Source of the DNA: Hydrogenophaga sp.
GTDB lineage: Bacteria > Pseudomonadota > Gammaproteobacteria > Burkholderiales > Burkholderiaceae_C
DNA length: 64,000 nt
Assembly (NCBI RefSeq): GCF_026125785.1
Contig: NZ_JAHCKL010000021.1
Location: 1 to 64,000, forward strand
Direction: 5' to 3'
Both the position numbers and the translations under genes were made by a program. Positions 9,037 to 16,793 of the stretch are shown one piece after another. Under the pieces are notes generated by a model, which did not search any database, was not told the DNA's origin, and saw only the letters and a program-made list of their open reading frames with translations. Positions within the stretch are counted from its first letter, which is position 1. Every line of letters begins with the position of its first letter.

Positions 9037-9519
9037 TCAGCCACCCTCCCGCAGGGCGTCGCCGGTATCGGCCATGCGCCGGAGGTAGCCCACCAGCGCC
9101 GTCCATTCGGTCTTGGAAAAACCGGCCAGGTGCGCGTTCAGCACATCCGCCAGCACCTGTGGCACATGCTCCATGGCGGCCTCGCCTTCGGGGGTGAGTT
9201 CCACCAGCACCACGCGGCGGTCTTCGGTGGATCGCACGCGTTTGCACAAACCCTTTTTCTCCAGACGGTCCAGCAGGCGGGTCATGGCGCCGGCGTCGAT
9301 CTGCGCGCTGCGCGCCAGTTCGGCCACGGTGACCCGGCCGTGCACGCGCAGGCGCATCAGCGGGCCCCACTGGGCGCTGGTGAGATCGTGCACGCACAGG
9401 CGCTTGTCGGCCTGGTAAACGATGGACATGAGCACCCGCTTGAGCAGGTAGCCCACGCTGTGTTCGGCGGTCAGGGAGTCGCCGTCGTAGAACTGGGCGG
9501 GCTTGGGCGTGCGTGGCAT
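9037..9519 (-). CDS. MarR-family repressor of the efflux operon
   Basis: A 160-residue MarR-type winged-helix regulator. The recognition region reads RVTVAELARSAQIDAGAMTRLLDRLEKKGL and the wing STEDRRVVLVELTPEG, both standard for the family. It is first in the marR-nodT-emrA-emrB run. Family members usually repress drug-efflux genes and release DNA when a small aromatic ligand binds. ATG 9519 was chosen over upstream starts because it matches the usual family length and leaves the operator region 9548-9588 upstream. The regulator and its presumed sites are described in the neighbouring operator entries. Confidence 0.9.
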   Translation of the reverse strand: MPRTPKPAQFYDGDSLTAEHSVGYLLKRVLMSIVYQADKRLCVHDLTSAQWGPLMRLRVHGRVTVAELARSAQIDAGAMTRLLDRLEKKGLCKRVRSTEDRRVVLVELTPEGEAAMEHVPQVLADVLNAHLAGFSKTEWTALVGYLRRMADTGDALREGG

Positions 9520-9547
9520 GGGGCAGGCGTTGGCAAAAAATATGACC

Positions 9548-9588
9548 AGGCATATTAATGCCTAGGCAAAAATTATCAAGGCAATAAA
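9548..9588. promoter_or_regulatory. MarR-type operator region upstream of marR
   Basis: This AT-rich stretch holds overlapping palindromes: AGGCAT-ATTA-ATGCCT (9548-9563) and the perfect TGCCTAGGCA (9559-9568), followed by ATTATCAAGGCAATAA. The core is shared with 8985-8996, which supports a common regulator. It lies 29-69 bases upstream of the marR start. Confidence 0.6.
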
Positions 9589-9681
9589 TTCCCACGGCAC
9601 GAAAAGGGGCATGGACAGGACCTCTCTGCCCATCGATCGGGGCCGGCTCGCCCTGGTTCGCTCCCGTGCTCCAATGCCGTC

Positions 9682-10782
9682 ATGTCCACCGAACCGAGCC
9701 TCGCCCACCTGCGCCGCTACGCGGTGGCGCGCACCCTGTTCGCGCCCACCACCTTGCCGGCCGCCATCCGGCGCCTGGGTTTCCTGCAGGCCGATCCGAT
9801 TCGCGCTCCGGCCCGGGCCCAGGACCTCATGCTGCGCCACCGCGTACGGGACTACCGCGCGGGCGACCTGGAGCAGCGCTACGCGCGGCTGCCGATTGAA
9901 GAAGATGCCCTCGTCAACTACGGTTTCCTGCCCCGCGAACACCTGGCGCTGATGCATCCGCGCCAGGCCCGGCGGGCATGGGACGCCGATACCCGGCGCA
10001 AGGCCGCCGACGTGCTGGCCTTCGTGCGCGAGCGGGGCGCGGTCCACCCGCGCGAGGTCGAGCAGCACTTCTCGCACGGACGTGTGCAGAACTACTGGGG
10101 CGGTTCGAGCAACGCCGGCACGCAACTGCTCGACGGCCTGCATTACCGTGGCCAACTGCGGGTCCAGCGCCGCGACAGCGGCACGCGCGTCTACGAATTG
10201 GCCCGGCATGCGCCCGCGGACGACAGCCCCGCCGGGACCGCCCGCCGCGCCGCCGCCCTGATCGGCCTGGTGGTGCGCCTGTACGCGCCGCTGCCGGCCC
10301 CCAGCCTGACCTACCTGGTGCGGCTGCTCGCGGGCTATGGTGCGCCCCACCTGGCGGCGCAGACGCAGGCAGCGCTGCGGCTGGCCCGCGAGCACCTGGC
10401 CAGCCAGCGCATCGACGGCACCACCTGGTACTGGCCCGCCGATGAGAACCCGCGCTCACACCGCTACCGCGTCGACGACACGCTGCGCCTGCTGGCGCCT
10501 TTCGATCCGGTGGTCTGGGACCGCCGCCGTTTCACGCTGCTCTGGGACTGGACTTACAAATTCGAGGCCTATACACCAGCGGCCCGGCGCCGGTTCGGCC
10601 ACTACGCGCTGCCGATGCTCTGGCGCGGCCAGGTGATCGGCTGGGCCAACCTCTCGGCGCGCGCCGGACAGTTGGAGACCACCTTCGGCTACGCGAGCGG
10701 ATCGGCGCCGAAGGACGGGGCGTTTCGCCAAGCGCTGGACGAGGAGTTGCAGCGCATGGCGCAGTTCCTGGCCGCGCGCTGA
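9682..10782 (+). CDS. YcaQ/AlkZ-type winged-helix DNA glycosylase (HTH_42 family)
   Basis: A 366-residue member of the HTH_42 family, which includes the interstrand-crosslink glycosylases AlkZ and E. coli YcaQ (AlkX). The N-terminal RRLGFLQADPI contains QAD, matching the catalytic Q-x-D of AlkZ rather than the Q-x-Q of AlkX. Tandem winged-helix regions follow, and the C-terminal part keeps YRVDDTLRLLAPFDPVVWDRRRF and LPMLWRGQVIGWANL, typical of the family. Expected role: unhooking or excising alkylated purines. It is monocistronic, running away from marR, and ends before a strong hairpin at 10795-10815. Confidence 0.82.
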   Translation: MSTEPSLAHLRRYAVARTLFAPTTLPAAIRRLGFLQADPIRAPARAQDLMLRHRVRDYRAGDLEQRYARLPIEEDALVNYGFLPREHLALMHPRQARRAWDADTRRKAADVLAFVRERGAVHPREVEQHFSHGRVQNYWGGSSNAGTQLLDGLHYRGQLRVQRRDSGTRVYELARHAPADDSPAGTARRAAALIGLVVRLYAPLPAPSLTYLVRLLAGYGAPHLAAQTQAALRLAREHLASQRIDGTTWYWPADENPRSHRYRVDDTLRLLAPFDPVVWDRRRFTLLWDWTYKFEAYTPAARRRFGHYALPMLWRGQVIGWANLSARAGQLETTFGYASGSAPKDGAFRQALDEELQRMAQFLAAR

Positions 10783-10794
10783 CCACAAACAAAA

Positions 10795-10815
10795 AAAGCC
10801 CGCTGCGCGGGCTTT
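10795..10815 (-). terminator. Strong intrinsic terminator, bidirectional
   Basis: AAAGCCCGC-TGC-GCGGGCTTT is a perfect 9-bp stem with a 3-base loop. Seven A residues at 10791-10797 give a U-tract for the minus-strand small gene at 10849-11019. It can also stop the plus-strand glycosylase gene ending at 10782. Confidence 0.85.
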
Positions 10816-10848
10816 GGCGATGCGGGAGCAGGGCTCGCCAGCGCGCGC

Positions 10849-11019
10849 TCAGCCGCCCTTCTTGGAACGCTTGCCCGGGTTCTTCTTGCTGCGCGTGGCC
10901 ACGCCGCGCTCCAGGCTGACGCGCTGGCCGCGACCCGGGGTGGGCAGCGAGACGCCCGCTACCGGGGTCGGGCGGGGGGTGCGCTTGCGGTCTGCTTCGG
11001 TGACGATCTTGTTGCCCAT
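10849..11019 (-). CDS. Small basic protein of 56 residues, unknown function
   Basis: The frame starts MGNKIVTEADRKRTPR and ends KKNPGKRSKKGG. ATG 11019 is preceded by GAGGAAAG at ideal spacing, and the gene is followed by a perfect intrinsic terminator, so it has the full anatomy of an expressed gene although it is very short. The product is rich in Lys and Arg, especially in the last 20 residues, with Pro and Gly in the middle; no membrane segment or cysteine is present. The basic tail suggests contact with nucleic acid or ribosomes, but that is only inference. It is divergent from the FtsX-type permease, with 82 bases between the two starts. Confidence 0.75.
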   Translation of the reverse strand: MGNKIVTEADRKRTPRPTPVAGVSLPTPGRGQRVSLERGVATRSKKNPGKRSKKGG

Positions 11020-11101
11020 GTGGTTCTTTCCTCGGGTGTTGAAAAACCGCTTATTAGGCCACAAGCCGTCGCCGCCCCCGCATGCGCGTAAGCTCCCCGC
11101 C

Positions 11102-13657
11102 ATGCGCGCGCTGCTCCGCACCTTTTCCTGGCAGGAACTGCGCCACCACCCCTGGCGCAACGCGTCGGCGGTGGTGGCGGTGATGCTGGGCGTGGCGCTG
11201 GCGTTCGCGGTGCACCTGATCAACGCCTCGGCGCTGGCCGAATTCTCCAGCGCCGTGAGTTCGGTCAATGGCGAGCCCGACCTGTCGCTGCGCGCTCGCC
11301 AGGGCGACCTGGACGACCGCCTGCTCGAACGCGTCGCCGCCCAACCTGGCGTAGCGCTGGCCAGCCCGGTGCTGGAGGCGGTGCTGCAGACCACCGACGC
11401 GGCCGGCCAGCGCGCGACGGTCAGGCTGGTGGGTGTGGACGCCCTGACGGTGGCGGGCGTCTCGCCGGCGCTGATGCCGGTGACGGAGGACGCGGCACGC
11501 CGCCTCGACCTGTTCGCACCCGACGCGGTGTTCCTCAACCCGGCGGCACGCCTGCGCTGGCCAGACCGCGACACGCTGGACCTGCCCCTGGCCGGCGGCG
11601 TGCGCACCCTGCGTGTGGCGGGCCGGGTGAACGCGCCGGGCCCGGCGCTGCTGGTGATGGATGTGGCCGCCGTGCAGGCGCTGACCGGCCGCGCGGATGC
11701 GCTCAGCCGCATCGACCTGCGTCTGCAGCCGGGCACGCCAGCCGACACGGTGCTGGCGGCGTTGCGGTTGCCGGCCCAGGTGATCGCGCAGCGCCCGGGC
11801 CAATCGGGCGAGCGGGTCAGCAACCTTTCGCGCGCGTACCGCGTCAATCTCACGGTGCTTGCGCTGGTGGCTCTGTTCACCGGCGCCTTCCTGGTGTTCT
11901 CGGTGCTGTCGCTCTCGGTGGCGCGGCGCCAGCCGCAGTTCGCGCTGCTCGGTGTGCTGGGTCTCTCCAGCCGCGAACGCCTGCAACTGGTGCTGGCGGA
12001 GTCCGCTCTGCTCGGGGCGCTGGGCAGCGGGCTGGGTGTGGCGCTGGGCACGGCCCTGGCCGCCCTCGCCTTGCGCCTGCTCGGTGGCGACCTTGGCGGC
12101 GGCTATTTTCCCGGCGTCACGCCGACGCTGCTGTGGAGCCCTTGGACCGCGCTGGCCTATGGCCTGCTGGGCGTGGCGGCTGCCGTGGTCGGTGGCTGGT
12201 GGCCGGCGCGCGCCACCGCGCGCATGGCTCCCGCACTGGCGCTCAAGGGACTGGGTGCGGCGGCGACTCCCGGTGCGCGCCGCCATGGCGCGGCACTGGC
12301 CCTGGTGCTGCTGGCCGGCGCGCTGGCCTGGGCGCCGCCCGTGGCCGGCATGCCGCTGGCGGCCTACTTCTCGGTCGGTCTCCTGTTGGTGGGCGGCATC
12401 GCCGCTCTGCCGCTGGCCGTGGGTTGGCTGCTGGACCGTGTGGCGCCCCGCGTGGCGCGGCACGCCCTGCCGCTGCTGGCGGTGGAGCGCTCACGCCGTC
12501 TGCGCGAGACCGCTGCCGTCGCCACCAGCGGCGTGGTCGCCAGCCTCGCCTTGTCGGTCGCGCTCACGGTGATGGTGGCGAGCTTCCGGGACTCGGTGAC
12601 GCAATGGCTGGATGCGGTGCTGCCGGCACCGTTGTACGTGCGCAGTTCCGCCAGTGGGGGCGACAGTGCCCACCTGCCTGCGGACTTCGTCGCGGCGCTG
12701 GCACGCCTGCCCGGCGTGGCGCGGATCGACGCGCTGCGCGCCATCCCCATCCAGTTGGACCCGGCGCGCCCGCCCGTCACCCTGCTCACGCGCACACTGC
12801 GGCCAGGCCCCGGCCCGGCGCTGGCCCTGCCGCTGGTGGGCGCGCCCCTGACCGCCCCACCCGCGGCCGAAGGCGAGCAGGTGGTGGCGGTCTACGTGAG
12901 CGAAGCCATGCGCGACCTGTACGGCGCGCGCCCTGGCAACTGGCTCGATGCGTTGGGGCAGGCCTTTGCCGCCCGACCGCAGGCGCGCGGCACGCGCTTC
13001 TTTGTCGCCGGAGTCTGGCGCGACTACGCGCGCCAGCAGGGCAGCGTGGCCATGGACCGGGCAGACTTCGTGCGACTGACGGGCGACGAGCGCGCCAACG
13101 ATCTCGCCCTGCACCTGGTGCCGCACGAGCGCGAGGATGCGGTGAGCCAGCGCATCCTCGCCATCGCACAGGCGCGGGGCCTGAGCGGCCAGATCGAGCT
13201 GGCCTCGGCCGGCCAGATCCGCGCCAGCTCGCTGCGCATCTTCGACCGCAGCTTCGCGGTCACCGTGTGGCTGCAGGGCGTGGCCATCGGCATTGGCCTG
13301 TTCGGCGTGGCCGCGAGCTTCAGCGCGCAGGTGCTGGCGCGCAAGCGTGAGTTCGGCCTGCTGGCCCACCTGGGCCTCACGCGCGCACAGATCCTGGGCG
13401 TGGTGGCGCTCGAAGGCCTGGCGTGGACCCTGCTCGGCGCGCTGGCGGGGCTGTCGCTGGGCCTGGCGGTAAGCCTGGTGCTGGTGCACGTGGTCAACCC
13501 CCAGAGCTTTCACTGGACCATGGACCTGGTGCTGCCCTGGAGCCGCCTGTTCGCGCTGTGCGCGGCGGTGGTGCTGGCCGGCACGCTCACCGCCTGGCTG
13601 GCCGGGCGCGCCGCCGCCAGCCGCGACGCGGTGCGCGCGGTGAAGGAAGACTGGTGA
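11102..13657 (+). CDS. FtsX-like ABC transporter permease
   Basis: An 851-residue permease with the two-FtsX-domain plan of LolC/E- and MacB-type ABC systems. A first membrane helix lies at residues about 21-40, followed by a large periplasmic region, a block of helices around residues 250-460, a second periplasmic region, and three C-terminal helices (KREFGLLAHLGLTRAQILG lies between them). It overlaps the next gene by one base (TGATG), so the two are co-translated. Such systems move lipids, lipoproteins or peptides across or out of the inner membrane with a separate ATPase. No ATPase is adjacent; the best candidate in the window is the orphan at 32521-33171. The start was set at ATG 11102 because its N terminus fits the family. 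Confidence 0.85.
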   Translation: MRALLRTFSWQELRHHPWRNASAVVAVMLGVALAFAVHLINASALAEFSSAVSSVNGEPDLSLRARQGDLDDRLLERVAAQPGVALASPVLEAVLQTTDAAGQRATVRLVGVDALTVAGVSPALMPVTEDAARRLDLFAPDAVFLNPAARLRWPDRDTLDLPLAGGVRTLRVAGRVNAPGPALLVMDVAAVQALTGRADALSRIDLRLQPGTPADTVLAALRLPAQVIAQRPGQSGERVSNLSRAYRVNLTVLALVALFTGAFLVFSVLSLSVARRQPQFALLGVLGLSSRERLQLVLAESALLGALGSGLGVALGTALAALALRLLGGDLGGGYFPGVTPTLLWSPWTALAYGLLGVAAAVVGGWWPARATARMAPALALKGLGAAATPGARRHGAALALVLLAGALAWAPPVAGMPLAAYFSVGLLLVGGIAALPLAVGWLLDRVAPRVARHALPLLAVERSRRLRETAAVATSGVVASLALSVALTVMVASFRDSVTQWLDAVLPAPLYVRSSASGGDSAHLPADFVAALARLPGVARIDALRAIPIQLDPARPPVTLLTRTLRPGPGPALALPLVGAPLTAPPAAEGEQVVAVYVSEAMRDLYGARPGNWLDALGQAFAARPQARGTRFFVAGVWRDYARQQGSVAMDRADFVRLTGDERANDLALHLVPHEREDAVSQRILAIAQARGLSGQIELASAGQIRASSLRIFDRSFAVTVWLQGVAIGIGLFGVAASFSAQVLARKREFGLLAHLGLTRAQILGVVALEGLAWTLLGALAGLSLGLAVSLVLVHVVNPQSFHWTMDLVLPWSRLFALCAAVVLAGTLTAWLAGRAAASRDAVRAVKEDW

Positions 13658-14805
13658 TGGACAAACGCCCCCCAGGACTCACCCGGCGCCCCTTGCTCCT
13701 GGGCGCGACCGCCGCGATGGCCTGGCCCGGCCTGCTGCAGGCGCAGGCGCAGGCATCGCACCGTCCGGGCGATGCGCTGCAAGCCCGCCCGCTGCGCTTC
13801 CCGCGCGACCACGGCAGCCACAACCAGACCCGCACCGAGTGGTGGTACCTCACCGGCCACGCGCGAGACACCGAAGGCCGGGATTTCGGCTTTCAGCTCA
13901 CGTTCTTTCGCAGCCGGGTAGATGCCGCACGCGACCTGCCGAGCCGGCTGGCGGCCCGGCAACTGCTGTTTGCCCACGCGGCCATCACCGATGTTCGCAG
14001 CGGCGAACTGGTGCACGACCAGCGCATCGCACGCTGGAACGGCGACCCACCCACGGACACCGCGCGCGCGGTGTTCGCCAGCGAACACGACACCCACGTG
14101 GCGCTGCGCGACTGGCTCCTTCGGCGCGAAACCGGCGGCGAGTACCTTCTGCATGCGCAAGGCCCGTCCCTGCTGATCGACTTGCAAGCCACTCCCCGAC
14201 AGGCGCTCCTGCTGCAGGGCGACCGGGGCTTTTCGCGCAAGGGTCCCGACGCCGCGCAGGCCAGTTTCTATGTGAGCCAGCCTCACCTCGCCGTGCGCGG
14301 CACCCTGGGCGTGCGCGGCCAGCGCTTCACCGTGCAGGGCAGTGGCTGGCTGGACCACGAGTGGAGCGAAGCCCTGCTCCACCCCGACGCCGTCGGTTGG
14401 GACTGGATCGGAATGAACCTCTTCGACGGACACAGCCTCACCGCCTTCCAGTTGCGCCGCCAGGACGGCAGCAAGCTCTGGGCCGGCGGCTCCTTCCGCT
14501 CCGCCAACAGCGCACAGAGCCCCACAGATCTGTACGACTTCCGCCCCGGCGAAGTCGACTGGTCGGCTCGCCGCCACTGGACCAGCCCACTCACCCGCGC
14601 CCGCTATCCCGTGGAATGGGTGGTGCGCACGCCGGCCGACTTCTACACCGTGCGCGCCGTGATCGACCCACAGGAACTCGACAGCCGCGCCAGCACCGGC
14701 ACCGTCTACTGGGAAGGCCTGTCCGACCTGCTCGACAGCAACGGCCGCACCGTTGGCCGTGGCTACCTGGAAATGACCGGCTACGCGCAAAGACTGACTC
14801 TCTAG
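13657..14805 (+). CDS. Secreted lipocalin-like protein, AttH/CrtC (carotenoid 1,2-hydratase-like) family
   Basis: The 382-residue product begins with a twin-arginine-like signal (TRRPLLLGATAAMAWPG) and has the hallmark HNQTRTEWWYLTGHA, FGFQLTFFR and GSGWLDHEWS motifs of the AttH/CrtC double-lipocalin fold (COG5621). Family members bind or hydrate hydrophobic ligands. Translation is coupled to the FtsX-type permease through TGATG. This pairing with a lipoprotein/lipid-type ABC permease suggests a cell-envelope role rather than carotenoid synthesis, since no other carotenoid gene is seen. Exact activity unknown. Confidence 0.85.
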   Translation: MDKRPPGLTRRPLLLGATAAMAWPGLLQAQAQASHRPGDALQARPLRFPRDHGSHNQTRTEWWYLTGHARDTEGRDFGFQLTFFRSRVDAARDLPSRLAARQLLFAHAAITDVRSGELVHDQRIARWNGDPPTDTARAVFASEHDTHVALRDWLLRRETGGEYLLHAQGPSLLIDLQATPRQALLLQGDRGFSRKGPDAAQASFYVSQPHLAVRGTLGVRGQRFTVQGSGWLDHEWSEALLHPDAVGWDWIGMNLFDGHSLTAFQLRRQDGSKLWAGGSFRSANSAQSPTDLYDFRPGEVDWSARRHWTSPLTRARYPVEWVVRTPADFYTVRAVIDPQELDSRASTGTVYWEGLSDLLDSNGRTVGRGYLEMTGYAQRLTL

Positions 14806-14835
14806 GACAGGAGACAAGCGCCAGTTTCATAGAGC

Positions 14836-15046
14836 CGACCCGTGCGAGGGTGGGCGGACCGGGTGCCCCCACCTCAGTGAGGCGTGAACACCCGCCACAG
14901 AAGCAAGCCATCCAGCGAGCGAAGCGAAGCGCGCAAGCCCAGAGATGCCGAGGGTCCGGCTCCGCCGGCCCAAGGCATCGTCTCCCCTCGAAGCGCCGAA
15001 GGCGCGCCACGGAGGGGGGAAGCCGCGCAGCGGCGCAGGGGGGTGC
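14836..15046. repeat. Interspersed GC-rich intergenic repeat block, copy 2
   Basis: The region between the AttH-like gene and the regulator holds no convincing gene. Positions 14941-14972 are the exact reverse complement of bases 1-32. The stretch also has short inverted pieces such as CGAAGCGCCGAAGGCGCGCC and runs of G near 15014-15020 and 15040-15044. Blocks of this type recur between genes in Comamonadaceae as I recall them. Limits are approximate. Confidence 0.6.
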
Positions 15047-15048
15047 CC

Positions 15049-15720
15049 TCAGTACCCCAACAGGTTCTGACGCACGCGCAGCAAATGCGCCAGCGTGAGG
15101 GCGCGCGCGCGTTCGGCATCGCGGTCGCGCAGGGCCTCGACGATGGCGCGGTGTTCGGTCTGGTACGCCATACGGCGCTCGGGTGTGACACTCTTCTTCT
15201 TGAGCTGTCCCCAGTCGCTCTGCGCGCGCACGGTCTTCATCAGGCTGAACACATTGCCCACGAAGCTGTTGTGCGCCGCATCGGCGATGGCTTGATGAAG
15301 CTCGCCGTCCCAATGTTCGAAGGCTTCCAGCGAATCCGCGTTCTCGGCCTGTGTACAGCAGTCGTCCATGCGGTCGAGGTCGGCGCTGTTGGCATTGCGG
15401 ATCGCCATCTCGATGATGGCCGGCTCCATGGCCAGCCGCGCCTCCATGAGTTCGGCCGGGCTGGTGTGCTGCGACGAGTCCTGCCGCGCACGCACGTCCA
15501 GGCGCATGACCGCGCCGGGCGCGACGTAGGTGCCGCTGCCCACGGTCTGTTCGATCAGACCCATCTGCTTGAGCTCGCCCAGCGCCTTGCGCACGGTGGT
15601 GCGGCTCACCCCGAAACGCTCGGCGAGATCACGCTCGGGCGGCAGGCGGTCGCCCGCGCGCCACTGGCCGGCGCGCATTTGCACAACGATGGCTTCACGC
15701 AAAGGAGTGGACATGCTCAT
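15049..15720 (-). CDS. FadR-subfamily GntR transcriptional regulator
   Basis: A 223-residue regulator with an N-terminal GntR winged helix (LPPERDLAERFGVSRTTVRKALGELKQMGLI) and a C-terminal all-helical FCD ligand-binding domain (about residues 75-215). FCD regulators usually sense carboxylic acids or sugar acids. It is divergent from the FAH-family gene and Bug receptor, which are its likely targets. ATG 15720 was chosen; ATG 15714 is an alternative. An array of ACCAA/TTGGT half-sites fills the space between the two divergent genes. Confidence 0.88.
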   Translation of the reverse strand: MSMSTPLREAIVVQMRAGQWRAGDRLPPERDLAERFGVSRTTVRKALGELKQMGLIEQTVGSGTYVAPGAVMRLDVRARQDSSQHTSPAELMEARLAMEPAIIEMAIRNANSADLDRMDDCCTQAENADSLEAFEHWDGELHQAIADAAHNSFVGNVFSLMKTVRAQSDWGQLKKKSVTPERRMAYQTEHRAIVEALRDRDAERARALTLAHLLRVRQNLLGY

Positions 15721-15723
15721 GCG

Positions 15724-15841
15724 ACCAAATATACCAAAACAGACCAATTTCCTTTCTGAGCAAAACTGAGTTTTTCTCTTTGAAAATCGCTTTTGTGTTA
15801 GCGTACCCCGGTCGATTCGGTACCAATTGGTATTTTTTGGT
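15724..15841. promoter_or_regulatory. Divergent promoter region with phased ACCAA/TTGGT half-sites
   Basis: On the regulator side ACCAA occurs at 15724, 15733 and 15743, spaced 9 and 10 bases. On the FAH side there is a perfect palindrome TACCAATTGGTA (15821-15832) and another TTGGT at 15837-15841. The half-site fits the short inverted sites of GntR/FadR regulators. Helical phasing suggests cooperative binding at both promoters. Confidence 0.6.
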
Positions 15842-15878
15842 CTGAACGCTTTTCTTTCACTTCATGCAAGGAGTCTGC

Positions 15879-16751
15879 GTGCGCATCGCCACTTTCATCC
15901 ATCAGGGCCAACGCCAGGTCGGCCTGGTCTCGGCCGACGGCCAAAGCCTGCAGCCGCTGGTGCTGTCCGCCGCCGACGCGCAGCGCGGCGCGCTGCCGCT
16001 GATCGAAGCGAGCGCGGCAGGCCAGCCGCTGCCCGCCACCACCGGCGCGAGCCTGCCCAGGAGCCAGGTGCGGCTGGAGGCACCGCTGCCGCTGCCCAGG
16101 CGCAACCTGTGGTGCGTGGGACGCAACTACCACGAACACGCCAAGGAGCTGCAGGGCTCGGTGTTCAAGAACAACAACAGCAACCCCGCCGTCTGGCCCA
16201 TCGTGTTCACCAAGGTGCCTGAGTGCGTGGTGGCGGACCAGGACGAGGTGCGGCTGCCGGGCGAGTCGATATCGGCCCAGATCGACTACGAGGCCGAGCT
16301 CGCGGTGGTGATCGGCACCGGCGGCAAGAACATCCGCCGCGAGGACGCGATGCGCCACGTCTATGGCTACACCATCGTCAACGACGTCACCGCGCGCGAC
16401 GTGCAGATACGCCACCAGCAATGGGACATGGGCAAGAGCTTCGACACCTTCTGCCCCATGGGTCCGTGGATCGTCACCGCCGACGAGCTCGACGGCCAGC
16501 ACACCCGCGTGCGCTGCTGGGTCAACGGCGAGGTTCGCCAGGACGCACGCACCGAGGACCTGATCTTCGATATCCCGACGCTGATCGAGACCATCTCGCG
16601 CGGCATCACGCTCTACCCGGGCGATGTGATCGCCACCGGCACCCCAGCCGGCGTGGGCCTGGGCATGACGCCGCCCACCTTCCTGAAGACAGGCGACGTG
16701 GTGCGCATCGAGATCGACGGCATCGGCGTGCTGCAGAACCGCTTCGCCTGA
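15879..16751 (+). CDS. Fumarylacetoacetate hydrolase family protein
   Basis: A 290-residue enzyme of the FAH superfamily, which includes 2-keto-4-pentenoate hydratases, acylpyruvases and 2,4-diketo-3-deoxy-L-fuconate hydrolases. The metal-binding core shows PIVFTKVPECVVADQDEV, QIDYEAELAVVIG and TPAGVGLGMTPPTFLKTGD. GTG 15879 was chosen because AAGGAG lies five bases upstream; an ATG at 15864 sits in front of that site and lacks its own. It precedes the Bug receptor by 42 bases and is divergent from the FadR-like regulator, so catabolism of an imported organic acid is likely; substrate unknown. Confidence 0.87.
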   Translation: MRIATFIHQGQRQVGLVSADGQSLQPLVLSAADAQRGALPLIEASAAGQPLPATTGASLPRSQVRLEAPLPLPRRNLWCVGRNYHEHAKELQGSVFKNNNSNPAVWPIVFTKVPECVVADQDEVRLPGESISAQIDYEAELAVVIGTGGKNIRREDAMRHVYGYTIVNDVTARDVQIRHQQWDMGKSFDTFCPMGPWIVTADELDGQHTRVRCWVNGEVRQDARTEDLIFDIPTLIETISRGITLYPGDVIATGTPAGVGLGMTPPTFLKTGDVVRIEIDGIGVLQNRFA

Positions 16752-16793
16752 AGCACGCCGCCTCTTCAAACGACACGACAAGGAGACAAGCAG

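Noticed and set aside
14884-15759. Plus-strand frame through the repeat block and opposite the FadR-type gene
   Set aside because: Most of it is antisense to a regulator with clear GntR and FCD domains, the rest is a dispersed repeat.
15864-15878. ATG 15864 as start of the FAH-family gene
   Set aside because: The AAGGAG ribosome site lies after this ATG and is correctly spaced for GTG 15879.
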